Source: Athripsodes cinereus (Eukaryota > Arthropoda > Insecta > Trichoptera > Leptoceridae). From it: DNA of 64,000 nt. Below the pieces are notes generated by a model. That model saw only the letters and a program-made list of their open reading frames with translations. It did no database searches and was not told the DNA's origin. Made by a program: the position numbers and the translations under genes. Shown here piece by piece: positions 23,194 through 35,976 of this stretch (positions within the stretch are counted from its first letter, which is position 1; every line of letters begins with the position of its first letter). Location: positions 26,228,951 to 26,292,950 of the forward strand of contig OX388311.1 in the NCBI GenBank assembly GCA_947579605.1. Direction: 5' to 3'.

Positions 23194-25425
23194 TTAAATT
23201 TCTACTACGTGATGGTTGGTTTCTCCAGTATCTGAACTCCCATAATCGTGCATTGGGGATATATTGGAGGATTGACCACTGATGGGTTTTATCAATACTG
23301 GAGCTATATATTTTGTATTGGTATTTATAGGACCTTCTTGAGGAGGAGGCGATCTGCAATTAGGGAATGGACTAAGCATTATAAACAACCCTAATGCTAC
23401 CAATGTAAACATAATCAACACAATGGTCCGAGCATCCATGCCTCCTCGTACTCCTGCTAAAGCAGCCATGATAATTTGAAGTAGTAATATAGATATTCTG
23501 ACCATACGCACTGCCGTAGCATGTATCTTACCACCATCAACTCCACTCATGTCACTTGAACTATATGCAAAATATAAATTGTGTTTATCACCAAAATGTT
23601 TCAGTAACAAATATACCAACCCAAACGGTGTTATAAGTGGACATGCCAAACTGTATACTGTAGTAATAGTGAATACTACTAAGGTCCAAGCGTAATGGAC
23701 TCCAAAAGGAAACTCATACAATATTGCTTTTTGTACAGAAGCTTTCTCAGCTTTAGACTTTGTGAGACACAAGTACCAAACATACATGAACAATTCAGGG
23801 AAACGAATCAGTTCCAATGCAGTACCAATAAATGCTGATGTTATTACATAATTCACAAAGAATGCACCTTTGTCAGGTAAGAATATACATTCCCATCTAT
23901 ATGTACTATTTTCTGGTTGCAGTGTCCATTCCAAAAAGGCCTGCATACTAGTCAACCCTAAAGATGGTAATATCAAAGTCATCATCAATAAAAATATGAA
24001 AGTCTTCATCATTATAGAGTAAGTCTGCTGAGACCGAGTCCAGTGGGAGAGCCACTGATCCGAATAGGACACAATCACAGGCAGGAGAGCTGCCATTGTC
24101 CAAAGCAGAAGAGTGGGCAGAAACTCTGATATCAATGGACTTATCTTGGTGATGACATCTGAATCCATGTAAAATGTGTCAATCATATTAACAATAATTG
24201 CGGGAGTAGATAAGAAAAACAATACAATGAATAATGTGAAGTTAACAAAAAATGCTTTAGTATACCAAACCCCTGGATCTACATTCAAATTTTGCCAAAA
24301 TATATCAGTGGGTGCAGGAGCTCGGTGAAGGATCCAATTTCTAAAAGAGCTCGGTCTGAAGTGAGTGAGAATGTGTTCTACTTCCTGGTGAGACGAGAGA
24401 GTCATGAAAGCAATACCCAGAGGATCATACAAAGCTTTGGCCTTGCGCCTCTCTGTTTCCGCTGTAAGACGAGCTTCTTCTGATGTATAATATTCCAAGC
24501 CATCCACTGGCTCCCCACAGGGACGTGGTTTCACCTTTATTGTCTTGCCTGTTCTCCTTTGATAAATCTCAGTGAATGACCTTGCTTGCGATGCAACTTC
24601 TCTCTTGTTATCAACTTTAGACAACTTCCTTGTATTATAGGCTAATTGTACATCTAGGATACCAACTTCTGCAAACAACTGTCTCATATGATTTTTAATT
24701 GTGATGACATTTCTATCTTCCTTAGAGATGTTTGTTATCATAAGAGTCCTGGTGGCATAATCAGGCGGAGGTCTTCTTCCAGTACATCTCTTCATTAACA
24801 AAATGGAAATTGGAAGATAAGCAATTCCGACAAGAGCATGTACCCACAACCATACTGATGTTGGTTCCAAATTACTAATTGTAGTGTGGCCAAACGTCTT
24901 CTTATCTCCTTCCAATGTTCCTTGGAAATTAATAGGTAAAATAATTACAATAGAAAACAATGTAATAATAAATGTCAATGTTATAAGATGTCTCTGAAAT
25001 GAGAGGTAATGCACAGCATCCGGTCCACAGCGGGTCTTAATCTGTTCTCTTGTCAATCTCAAAACAGCTGGCACCCAGGAGCAGTACTGTGCATCTATTG
25101 TAGATAATGAGTCGACCCCTTGTTCTGTTTCTGTAGTCACTTCTTCTTCACAATGATTATAAAACAAGTGGGTCCATTTATTCGTTTGTTGGACAAGTGC
25201 CAGCCGTCCATAATTCCATGCTGTTCTTCGCAAACCAGCAAACAATAGTAACAAACAAATCCAACTTATGAAATTGAGTGTGAGAGTTTCGGGAATACCT
25301 TCGTAAACATTAGTGATGATGGTAGTATTTTTCCTTTGGATCATGCATCCCGAAAAGTTGTTCGACGATTTAGACACAAATATATTTTCAATAACATCCA
25401 TATTGAAATGATTGAAAACATTCAC
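23194..25425 (-). CDS. Tmem63: CSC1-like/TMEM63 mechanosensitive cation channel
   Basis: Single uninterrupted ORF of 743 residues. TMEM63/OSCA/CSC1 proteins are TMEM16-fold channels gated by membrane stretch or osmolarity. Domains in order: extracellular N-terminus, a first helix (FISWICLLLLFAGLRRTAWN), two further helices (FIITLFSIVIILPINF and VWLWVHALVGIAYLPISILL), a cytosolic RRM-like insert (TLMITNISKED to PLGIAFMTLSS), then a block of helices carrying the family signatures DIFWQNLNV, FIVLFFLSTPAIIVNMI, RWECIFLPDKGAFFVNYVIT and FPFGVHYAWTLVVFTITTVYSLACPLITPFGLVYL. Length fits the family (human 800-830). The ATG at 25401 (MDVIENIF, context aatATGG) is an alternative start giving 735 residues. 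The absence of introns is notable. The gene is head-to-head with Sfmbt. Confidence 0.95.
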   Translation of the reverse strand: MNVFNHFNMDVIENIFVSKSSNNFSGCMIQRKNTTIITNVYEGIPETLTLNFISWICLLLLFAGLRRTAWNYGRLALVQQTNKWTHLFYNHCEEEVTTETEQGVDSLSTIDAQYCSWVPAVLRLTREQIKTRCGPDAVHYLSFQRHLITLTFIITLFSIVIILPINFQGTLEGDKKTFGHTTISNLEPTSVWLWVHALVGIAYLPISILLMKRCTGRRPPPDYATRTLMITNISKEDRNVITIKNHMRQLFAEVGILDVQLAYNTRKLSKVDNKREVASQARSFTEIYQRRTGKTIKVKPRPCGEPVDGLEYYTSEEARLTAETERRKAKALYDPLGIAFMTLSSHQEVEHILTHFRPSSFRNWILHRAPAPTDIFWQNLNVDPGVWYTKAFFVNFTLFIVLFFLSTPAIIVNMIDTFYMDSDVITKISPLISEFLPTLLLWTMAALLPVIVSYSDQWLSHWTRSQQTYSIMMKTFIFLLMMTLILPSLGLTSMQAFLEWTLQPENSTYRWECIFLPDKGAFFVNYVITSAFIGTALELIRFPELFMYVWYLCLTKSKAEKASVQKAILYEFPFGVHYAWTLVVFTITTVYSLACPLITPFGLVYLLLKHFGDKHNLYFAYSSSDMSGVDGGKIHATAVRMVRISILLLQIIMAALAGVRGGMDARTIVLIMFTLVALGLFIMLSPFPNCRSPPPQEGPINTNTKYIAPVLIKPISGQSSNISPMHDYGSSDTGETNHHVVEI

Positions 25426-26389
25426 AAAACAATGATAGATATCACGAAAAGTAAAAGTATCCGACGAATATCATATTGCGCTACTCATCATAGAAAAAGC
25501 TACGTATATTATTCTACGTATCACACAAATGACACACAAAACATTATTTTAGAAATGACAGCACTTACAAATCAAACGTCACATTTTAGGGTTACCATAC
25601 TAATATTTTTAACTAGATAAGGATAAACCTAGGACATGTATGCAGGGGTCAAAATATTAATTTCAGTGACCGGCAGTTGGCTTTATGGTTTATATTAAAG
25701 GTTTATCGATTGTTGGACCTTATAATATTATTATTATTGTATCGACAGTGAGAATAGCAGTTGAGCGTTGTCCACGGATACCGAAATTGATCACTTAAGC
25801 CAGCCTTGAGTTAATTCGTATGCGTTGGGACCCTTTCTCCTTTCTTCCGATTAGATTTTGCACAATGTTACATTGCGTAAACATACTTCTCCAATCAAGA
25901 TGTCTGAATTTTGAATTTGTCTAATTTTCAAGTTTTCTATGTGCCTGTAAATGTTTTTATATTTTTTATTTCTGTTTGTAAAATAATCTAAATGGTGCTT
26001 TACTAGCATTTATACAATAATATATTTTACTTCCGGTTTCCTTTTTCTATGCATATTTTTATTTTCTTTTTGTTTGTGGCACAAATTTTATTGTGATTGT
26101 CCGTTGTCTATGGTATTTTCGTAAATTTGATGATTTTGATAAGCGGGTTCTGTTCAGCTCTTTTTCGTATTAAGTTTTTGATTAACATTGTTCCGCGAAA
26201 TAATTTATCGGAGATAGAAATTGCTTTACATTTAGCGATAAATAGCAGTTTACGATACAAGAAATAATTTGTAACAATTATTTTTGTAGTCAGTAGTCAG
26301 TAATTGTGTTTAATTTAATTTTATCTCCCAGGCGTATTGAAAACTTATGAAGATTGAAAATTGTTCATCCTTTGATTTATCGAATAAAA
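25426..26389. promoter_or_regulatory. Divergent promoter region, TMEM63 (-) and Sfmbt (+)
   Basis: 964 bp between start codons on opposite strands, holding both 5' UTRs. No further ORF or element is recognised. The shared-promoter role is inferred from orientation. Confidence 0.45.
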
Positions 26390-29300
26390 ATGGACAAAAC
26401 ACCTAAACAGGAGGCACAACTTTTTCAAGATGCTCCTGAAGATATATTTTGTCATGTAAGTTATAGTTTCTGAGATAATAACATATTCCGTTTGTTTTTT
26501 TTCAACGATTTTCCTCAGTATCAACTAGTGGCGACGAAGTACCCACCGAGTAGTTTTCGTAATATCAAATTAATGTAATATCAGAAATATTGTATGTATA
26601 TTATCGTATTTTTTAAGTGGTTATACATAATCTTAGAATATTTGCATTTTACAATTAAACCTGATGCGAAACATTCAATGGTTGTTTTAAATGGGTCATT
26701 GAGTCATTGATAATTATATTTACCATTATGCTTAACTTTGAAATTATTTCTTTCTCAATTCTTATATTGAGCTATTCCTGAGTTAACACGTTACTTAAGT
26801 AGAAAATAATTGTTAATAAACATCAAGACTTGCATAAATTAATTTCATATGAATAATTTTGAGTCATATAAAAATCCATTGCATGTTGGTTTGGACTTTT
26901 GTTTTGTAAGGTTTGATTATAATGTATCATTGTGTAACTATGATTTTTGTTAAGACTAAATACAAGTCTTAGAATGATCTTTGTTAGAAGAATATTATTT
27001 TTCTTTAGATTTTACTTTAGCTCCAGTGTTATTTTTTTCCTAATAAGTCATGCAATTCCGGTGATGTCTAAACTTTTAGAGACATTTCAAACTAACACCA
27101 GATTTCTCTTAACATTAAATTATGTAAAATATATTAAAGTTTTGTTGTTTTTATTACTTTTAGGTGGAAAAAAGTTTGGACAATGGTATCAAAATAGGAA
27201 TGTTGTTGGAGATACAGTATAAAAAAGATCCAATAACGTATTGGATTGCAAGTATAACAATGGCTTGCGGACATTTACTGCGAGTTCGTTATATCGGATC
27301 CGATGAGGATATCTGGTGTGACATAACTAAAACTATTGTGAGACCTGTAGGATGGTGCAATCACTTTAATGAACTACTTGACCCGCCCGAAGGCATATCG
27401 AGCGAGGATGACATCATAGATTTAATGACAAACATGGTGCAGAAAAGGGAATCTGTTCCAAGTGATTCCATTTTAAACAATGGACTAACTCCTATTGATA
27501 GAATTAAGCCTGGAATGAAACTGGAAATACAAAATACATTCAATCCTTACAGCTTTTGGATTGCAACAGTAAGCAGCACAATTATACAGATTCATAGAAT
27601 ATTTGTTTTATCTCTATTGACTTAAATTAATCAACAATAAAATATTATCTTTCATAAAATATATACTAGCAACCATGATAATATATGCATTGTTTTCAAT
27701 TTCTTCTATAGAACACATAATTTTTACATTAAGATTTTAGTTGATAAGTTCTAGCTTTGTAATTAATAATACTTGGCTATTGACCAATTAAACATGCAGG
27801 TGCAATATATTTATAATAATTATTGGTTTAAACTTCTAATAGCTCATTTACAGAACATAATGAGTATGATATAAATTAATGCATTATAATGTTATATTAC
27901 TCAAATCTTTTAAATTGAGTGTTTTTCAATGTTATAAAATATTTCAATGGTGTTTATCTTTTTTAAATTATTCAATTTTATGTTTGTTCTAGATTGTTGA
28001 GAATATTGGTGGAAGACTTCGTTTGAGATATGATGCACCTAATAATGTGTTTAATGATGTTTGGTTGTTTTATACTGATAAACGTCTTCGGAACATAGGC
28101 TTCACTGAATGTAAAGGACCCCCTTATAGATTGGATCTGCCTGATAATACTAGGAACATTCATATGAGTGAAAGAGAAATGAATATGATTTACAAAGGAG
28201 CATTGAAAATGGAAGAAAACAATTTCTTTCCAAAAGATTTGTTATGTGTAAGTAAAATATTTAACTGAAGTTTCTTAATTCAATATTCTTAGTTTAGTGT
28301 CAACTGTGTTTGCTAAAAGGTTTTTCTCTTTTTCCAGTCTGATATTAAACCTCAAACCCACCAATTTGAGACTGGAATGAAACTAGAAGCAGTCAATATG
28401 TGGAATATGTCTGAAATTTGTCCCGCTACTGTTGTTCAAGTATTTGACAGTTATTATTTTCTTGTTGCATTGGATAATGATTTGAGTACTGGGAGCAATG
28501 ATTCTAAATATTGGTTATGTACATCGAACCATCCTTATATATTCCCTATTGGTTGGGCAGAAACAAATAAAATTAATATAACACCACCAAGATCGTGTGA
28601 TAAGAACAAAAACTTTGATTGGGGTGATTATTTACATGCAAATTCATCAATATCAGCCCCTGCAAAATATTTCAAAAAACAGCAATGTGCCAAGGAGCTT
28701 GGCTTTGAGCAATTTTTAAAACTTGAAGCCGTGAATCCATTGAGTACATTCTCCATTTGTTCTGCACATGTTTCAAACATGACAAAAAATTTACTCCACA
28801 TATACATAGATTCAACAAAATCAACACACTTTTTTGATTGTGCGAGTACGGATTTATTTCCATCCGGATGGTGTTCTACAAATGATTTTAAATTAGATAC
28901 TAAACAAGAACCAATTGAGGAGAATATTACGACAATTAAAAAGAGCGAGAAGAATGATATCAACAGTGCTAAGTCTAGAGAATGGTGTGATAAAATATTT
29001 TTCAATTATAAATGCTATTCAGGACCACTTTTAAGTAAAAATAAATTATCACAGTTACCAAAAAGTGTGGGGCCTGGTCCTTTAACCCTTGTGATAAGGG
29101 AAGTTTTAAATATGATCATATCTGTTGCATACAAACCAGCTAAATTACTTAAAGATTGGGAGCAAGATGAAAAACCTAATAATGGACAAAATACAGAAAC
29201 ACTTCGAGCAAAGTGAGTACTTTTGTTGATGACATTATTTTCTTCTTTTTTAATTAGCTTTCACGATATATTATTTACTAAGTCAAATAAAAAGTTAATT

Positions 29301-30636
29301 TTAAATTATTGAAATCAAATTAGGTTGCCATTGATAAAATTCATTAATTTTATTTAATCTATGTTGCAATTAAAATATACCCACTGATACAATGTCACAA
29401 TACTGTATTATTTAAGTGTTTAAACACAAATCTTGCATATTCATCTGTGTTATGCAAATATTATTACGTAATTATATTTGGTGTGATTTTTAGATTGAAG
29501 TCTTCAACATATTATGCAAATATTCAAGTTGCAAGTAAACAACCAGAAGTCCCTTCTTTTTGTCAAGAAGTTTGTAGTAAGCTACATGCGTGTCCTTACT
29601 TATTTGGACCAACAGAAATAATTAATGAACAGTGTCCAGAAAATTGTTTGAAGGTTGACAAATCCAAATTTCGTAAGTAGGAAGTATGTGTTAATGTAGA
29701 TATTACAAAATGAACTGAGAAAAATGTTCTTTGTTATAATTATTTTTTGGTTTTATTTCAGAACTTGCGTACCAGTCTGATAAACGGAAAAACAAATGTT
29801 GGAAATCAAATTTAAAGAAGAAAAAAACTAAAAAGATAGCCCAGTCTCTAACTGTACAAGCAATAGAGAAGAGAGCCATTCTCGAAACAGGATCATTAGC
29901 CAAAGAAGACGCTGAATCAGGAAATGATACAGACAATAGTCCATCTTCTACGTCATATAAATCTGAAAATGGTACAAGACCTAATTCACCTGATAGTAAT
30001 TCTGACGCCACAGTGAAAAAGCAAAGAAAGAAACGAGAATTAAGAACTCACTTCCCACCATTAGAAATGAAAACTAGAGGAGCCAAGTTACCAAATTTTG
30101 CATTGCAAATGAAAGAAGGACATTGGAATAAAAAAGATGTAGAAACAATATATAATAACACATGTGTAGTACCTAGAAAACATTATGATGATAGTGAATC
30201 GGAGGATGATAGTATTTCGTCCAATTCTATAGAAGTAGACATAAGAAATAATCGTAATCGTGATATATCAGATGTTTCCGATAGTGAGGAACCTGAATTG
30301 AAAAAATTACGAGTAACGCCTCTCTATGATCCACAACCCACAGACACAAAATCTATAAATTCCGTAAATCATTTCAATCTTAGAGATTCAAGTGATCCTT
30401 CGAAATGGTCCATTAATGATATGTATAATTATTTGAAAAAGTTTGAAGAATGTAAAGAAATAGCTGAAAAGTTACGTAAGGAAGAAATAGACGGTACAGC
30501 TTTTATTATGCTCAATTTCCCTACGATGAGGGAACATTTGAAAATGAAAATGAAGCCTGCACTCAATTTATGTAAACATGTAGCCATTTTGAAGTGGTCT
30601 TTTTTGTCTAGAATAAAGCAGTGTGATGCTCATTAA
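26390..30636 (+). CDS. Sfmbt: Scm-like protein with four MBT domains (SFMBT)
   Basis: Six exons: 26390-26455, 27164-27568, 27993-28247, 28338-29212, 29494-29672, 29762-30636; all in frame, 884 residues. MBT repeats bind mono- and dimethylated lysines; insect Sfmbt is the partner of Pho in the PhoRC Polycomb complex. Domains: MBT1 about 25-120 (GMLLEIQ...YWIASI...GWCNHF), MBT2 about 130-235, MBT3 about 250-345 (GMKLEAVNMWN...IGWAETN), MBT4 about 360-450 (FLKLEAVNPLSTF...SGWCSTN), a SLED domain about 490-600 (KIFFNYKCYSGPLL...LPKSVGPGPLTL...HACPYLFGP), an acidic/basic linker and a C-terminal SAM domain about 810-880 (SKWSINDMYNYLKKF...LKMKMKPALNLCKHV). Only 22 residues precede MBT1, so no N-terminal FCS zinc finger is encoded by this model. 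Confidence 0.95.
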
Positions 30637-31948
30637 ATATTTATTGTTTAACAAATTATAGTATATTTTTAAAATTTACTATTGAACCATAAATTGCACA
30701 ATTATTTGCATGATATAAATTATGTACTAAGCATTAATATAAATTGATGAAATGTTTTTCTATAATCAACTTGTCTTTTATTCATAATCCTAAAACTGAT
30801 GAACTTGATTTCCTCATTCTAGTGTTCAAAAAAAGGGGTGTACTTATTCTGCCTGCTATTTAGAAAATGTATACCCCAACAGAATTGAGAAGCCGTCGCT
30901 GGGAAGCATTATGAGATGTGCAACATGAATGATGTTTTTAACATTTTTTGTAGCTTTGATGAATTTCAATCAAATCGGACTTAAATATTTTCATTGTGGT
31001 CATGCATTCCACCCCCAAAAGTAATTTTTAATCTTATTTTTATTAATTTTAATTATCGCATTATTCTCAATCCCACTTTATAACGGGGTTAATCTGTTTG
31101 TAAGCTAAAAGGTTGGTGCACTCTGCTATCTTAGTGCCAACACTTATGTATGAAAGTGAGACGTAGACATGGTTAAAGAAGGATGAAAGTGGCATAAATG
31201 CAGTTGAAATGAGATCACTGAGAAGGATGTGTGGTAAAAGTCTGAGAGATTGTGTGCGTAACAGTGAGATACGAAAGGAATGTGGAATGAAAGTTAGTGT
31301 AATAACAAGGATGAATGTAAATAAGTTAAAATGGTTTGGGCACGTGGAAAGAATGAATGAGGACAGAATGACTAAGAAGATATATTTGTCTGAGAGGAAT
31401 GGTGCTCGGAGACGTGGACGTCCGAGGATTAAATGGCAAGATCATTTAAATCAAATCCTACAGGACGGTCACGTGTTGAGCACGTTGAACAGGAGAGCAT
31501 GCATGAGGAATTGTATGACAGTGACGGAAGCGAAAGATGTGTGCAAGGATAGAAGGAAGTGGCGCTCGATCCTTTCTGCCTACCCCGCGAGGGAAGCGGC
31601 GTGATGGTATGTATGTATGTATGTAAGGAAGTAATTTAAAATAAACATCAGTATAGTTTTGAATAATATACTGGCTGATTACGTTATGTCAGAATAGCTA
31701 TATATTAACGAGAAAAAGATAAATAATATGTCAATGTCAAAATTGTCAAATTGTATGACATCCAACATAACCTATACTAAAAAGTAAGATATAGACTTTT
31801 GTAGTTATAATGTACTAGTAAATATACTAAAATAGACTATTAAGTAGATTTTTACTATACTCTTCGAGTACACCTTATAAAAAATTGATTTAAATGTTAT
31901 TTTTGTATCACAATTTAGTTTGTATAAGTGATTTTTTATGAACTTGTA
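30637..31948. other. Intergenic region between Sfmbt and DTWD2
   Basis: Contains Sfmbt 3' UTR, a LINE fragment (31140-31625, listed separately) and the DTWD2 promoter. Nothing else is recognised. Confidence 0.5.
31140..31625 (+). mobile_element. 3' fragment of LINE family L2
   Basis: Encodes the C-terminus of a non-LTR RT polyprotein: MRSLRRMCGKSLRDCVRNSE, KLKWFGHVERMNEDRMTKKI, RRRGRPRIKWQDHLNQ and ACMRNCMTVTEAKDVCKDRR-KWRSILSAYPAREAA-stop. It then runs into GTATGTATGTATG. The sequence just before (SETWLKKDESGINAVE in mixed frames) extends the homology. Relatives are at 52884-53105 (minus) and 61430-61735. The C-terminal reading frame is intact here. Confidence 0.8.
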
Positions 31949-32796
31949 ATGATGGATGAGGATCCTTGGCAAGACTTATCCAACATACCAGCTGATCCAC
32001 CAGTTAAAAGAAAATTGTGTTCGAAATGTTTGTAAGTAAAAAAACTTTAATTTTATTTGTTGACCAAGTAATAATTGTCCTATTGAGATTATTTATTTCA
32101 GTAATTTATTTTAGACGTCCTGACACAGTATGTTGGTGTGGAGCTCTTCCAACAACACCTTTGTCTCCAAAATCTCGCCTTATTATTTTACAACATCCAG
32201 CTGAAGAAAAACGTTGTTTAAGAACAGCTCCTATGTTGAAATTAGGACTGGAAGATGAAAAATGCCTTATATTTAAAGGAAAAAAGTTTCCACTTCCTAA
32301 ACATGAAGGATTGATGGAAATTTTAACATCTCCCGATTCAATACTTTTGTATCCTAGTAAAAATTCGGTTGATTTAAAAACATTGGAAACTGTCAGTGAA
32401 AGAGGTGCACCTTATAATATTATATTGATTGATGGAACCTGGCCTCAAGCTAAAGCAATATATGCATCAACACCAACGTTACACAATATAAAACAGGTAA
32501 AACTTATCACGGCCGAAACAAGTAGTTATATTATAAGAACACAACCTACCGAAGGATGTCTTTCTACATTAGAAACGGGTGCTGAAGCTTTATCGAATCT
32601 AGAAAACAATAAATCATTCAAAGAACAATTGCTACAGCCTTTGCACATGTTGTGTCATTATCAGTTGGAGAATGGAGCCGTCACACATCAATCTAAAGAG
32701 TATAGAATAAAGAATAATACTTACCCTAAAAGCATAGGTAAACGATTATCACGACTGTTAAGATCTACTGATACAAGGGAAAATGAACAGACTTGA
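31949..32796 (+). CDS. DTWD2: DTW-domain tRNA-uridine aminocarboxypropyltransferase
   Basis: Two exons, 31949-32031 and 32115-32796 (stop TGA), encode 254 residues. DTWD2-type enzymes transfer the 3-amino-3-carboxypropyl group of S-adenosylmethionine to uridine in the tRNA D-loop (acp3U). A zinc-binding cysteine cluster [13 protein letters not shown] spans the splice junction at residues 25-37. The eponymous motif appears as [13 protein letters not shown] near residue 142, followed by a [13 protein letters not shown] segment that is conserved in the family. Length suits DTWD2. Two consecutive ATGs (31949 and 31952) could both start translation. Its 3' region is long and gene-free. Confidence 0.92.
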
Positions 32797-33653
32797 TGGA
32801 CATGGTTACGTTGTTAATTAACAAATCAATGATAATAATAACATCACTGTAAGGGAGATTTTTATAACGCTATTTAATTTGTGAAAACATCTTAAGAGAA
32901 CACCCACAAGTTGTACAACGTAGAAGTGTTTACCTTTTAAATTATCGTGATAAGTACTAGCCTTATAATTAAATATTATTAATCATTATGTGCCTCTCTA
33001 TTTTATATCACAAAAAATATATTAAATTAAGAGTTTTCTTTTCATTTAAATGGTCAGTTTATTTTTCAAGTTTAAGTGTTTATATTGTAGGTCATATTAT
33101 ATAGTATTATGAATTTTACAGTAATTATTACATTATGTATTTTGCTGTGTCTAAGAAATATTTGTAAGCAATACGGTTTTGTGATAATTAATGGATAGTC
33201 ATAACGAAAATAAAATGTCTCTCGTGTCAACATGCAGTTGATAATTGAAATATTGAAGTGAAAATCTGTGAACTACACAACATTGAGATGTTGTCTAAAC
33301 AATTTTAATGTTGAAGGATATTTGAACCACGGTTTTACATATATCTTGTATATAACACATTTGATACATATTCATATCTTTTAGTAATATATATTGTACA
33401 ACATATAGGTAAATATCCACGTTAAAGTATGAATGATATACCTACTCACATACAAAATTCTTGCTTCTATGTTTTGCATAATTTGTTATTTTTTTTCTAG
33501 TTATGTTTTAGTCATGTTAAGAAAAAATATATATAAAAAGTAGAGTTGGTTCAAATATTTAGAGATAAGCAATAATTTTTGTTTAAGTCACAAATAGGTT
33601 AAATAAAATAATGTCATTTTTAAATACATCATTTATTAAAAAAATGTTTAACA

Positions 33654-33815
33654 TTGAAATAAAATATTTTATAAATAATGAAAAACACTTATATTTTCAC
33701 TATATTAATAAATTAATATAGTGAAAATATAACAGTGTTTTTAATTATTTATATATTATTTAATATGAATTTTCACTGTAAACACCCTTTAACAATTGAA
33801 ATAAAATATTTTAAG
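33654..33815. repeat. AT-rich hairpin bracketed by a direct repeat
   Basis: 33681-33709 and 33712-33742 form a nearly perfect hairpin (arms contain TATTTTCACTATATTAAT and its complement). ATTGAAATAAAATATTTTA occurs at 33654 and again near 33796. It may be a MITE with a tandemly copied flank. Confidence 0.55.
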
Positions 33816-34277
33816 TATAAATAATAAGTATAACATTTTAATATGTACAAAACAATTTTAAATAGATATAATAATATTTTTATAATATCAATAAGAATTG
33901 TTTGCTTATTTTTATACACTCTTTACATCAGTCCTCTTAAATATAAAAAAAGTAGAATAAAACATTGTATTTAAAAGGTAAATATTGTAAAAACATTTGA
34001 TTGAAATACACATCTACAAGTTTAGAAAAGACACTCAATATTTAAACATTTTTAGCCCAAATATTATTGTAATGATGATACTTTTATGAATATAGAATAA
34101 TGATGATTCATTTCTGTTTCACTCTCCGATTGTTTTGTGATAATAATATACCCAATTTTAGCTGAAAAAATAATCTCAAAAATTTAACATGAATATGTAT
34201 AAAACCTAATATAAAGCTATTTATCTTAACCGTGCTAAAAGAGTATCTTAGTATTCAGTGATAAAGCATGTCATTTA

Positions 34278-34571
34278 TCATATTTTTGATTTTGAACCAC
34301 TCTAGATTAATTGAAACTCTATCATGCACTCCTAAAGGAAGTTCACATATTATTATTATTATTATTACTGACAAAGAGACGATTCTTACAGGGATCATTA
34401 CAGCAGAAGGCCAATGCGATCCCAGAATAAATAAATAAATACACATACATATGTATGTGTATCATATACAACATACCTACCTAATTAATACCTATTCCAA
34501 TAGGCTGTCTATCGGTGAGTAGAATTAACTGGAATGATTAATCTAGAGTGGTTCAAAATCAAAAATATGAT
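34278..34571. mobile_element. 294-bp element with 34-bp terminal inverted repeats
   Basis: TCATATTTTTGATTTTGAAC at 34278 continues through CACTCTAGATTAAT and is mirrored at 34538-34571. The centre has (ATT)n and a TACATATGTATGTG palindrome. It is non-coding and MITE-like. Target duplication is unclear. Confidence 0.65.
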
Positions 34572-35976
34572 TAACATCTACACTTCTTAGTAAGTAAAAT
34601 CCAGTCTCTGACATCCAATTGTGTCAAAAAGTTCACAAAATAACATGTCATTTATGTTAAATTACATTAAAATTTGTAAATAGTCGCAAAGTTATTGTTT
34701 CTTTTTAACACAATTTTGGTTTTGGAAAATGTAATAGGTGAAATATGCAGGACATAAATTACAGTAAAGAATAAAACATTACATCTGAACAACTTGTTAA
34801 GAATACACTTTTTTACATTGATTATTCATTGTAAGTAGTTAAATTATAAAAACATAAAATGGTCTCACGTTTATAGGAATCAGGCTGTTGCATCGCTTGT
34901 CAGACTCCACAAAGTGATTTATTTTGTTTAAAATAAAATTTTAGTAGAAATAATCTCAATAAAACAACAGTAAATACATAAGTAATTAAATAAAAATCAA
35001 CGAAAATAACAATAAGGAATAAAATAACAAATAAGTACAAAATAAAAAAATCACAGAAAAAATGGTCAACTTTTATTAGAATTAACAATCACATAGTTTT
35101 TACACTGTACATGTGCAGATAATTTATATTAATTTTATTGTTAAATGAACATTGGATATATAAATTTATTCCGTAAGTCTGAATTACTTAACAAATACTA
35201 CTTCTTAGTAACAAATAATATTATAATAAATATACCTATGTATAAATTATTAACAAGAAAACAATTATTATATTGAAAACATTCAAAAGACAAACAATTC
35301 ATTATTTAGTATCTATTATAATATATAAATGGAATGCTTGTCAATATATGAAACATATTATGTCATTGATATTTTGTCTTTTTTTATCAGATTCTCGTAG
35401 CCATAGTTTAAAGTTTTAGGCAAACAAAAATAACTTGTACCTATGTATATTTAATTAAGAAAAGGCACTATGTAAATACCTACATTCGGAATTGGTAACC
35501 GTAAAAAATAAATGTCTTTTTTTATAGGCCGTGCCTAATTGACATATAGTAAAACAATACAATTTGACAAACTTTGTCTATTCCATACAATATTTACATA
35601 ATTGCTGTGAAGGACAATTGTAATGCTAATACAGCAATATTTTCTTGTGCTGGACTTTGATATCTTGCCAGTACTAAGCCAATTACACAATAGTTACACG
35701 AAGAGTAAAAAATATCTACCATTGTGCATGTAACTGGACACTGAGGATATTTCAGTAGATGTGGCATGGGTTAGTCACTGTCAGTCATACACAATGGACT
35801 CATTTTATACAAACGCCATCCATCTCCTCTTCACCATACAATTTTTAATTACACATCTGAGGCGGTGGTTAAATATGGACCAAATACAACACAATAGATA
35901 ATCAACAGTCCAGTTCCACAACTCAACAGGTAGAAATATCTTACATTCGAGAAATCGCCATATTGTAAGTTTGGTA

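Noticed and set aside
34255..35088. Hydrophobic minus-strand ORFs of about 62 codons in the gene-free region
   Set aside because: AT-rich DNA gives Phe/Leu/Ile-rich chance ORFs; no splice sites, motifs or homology are recognisable.
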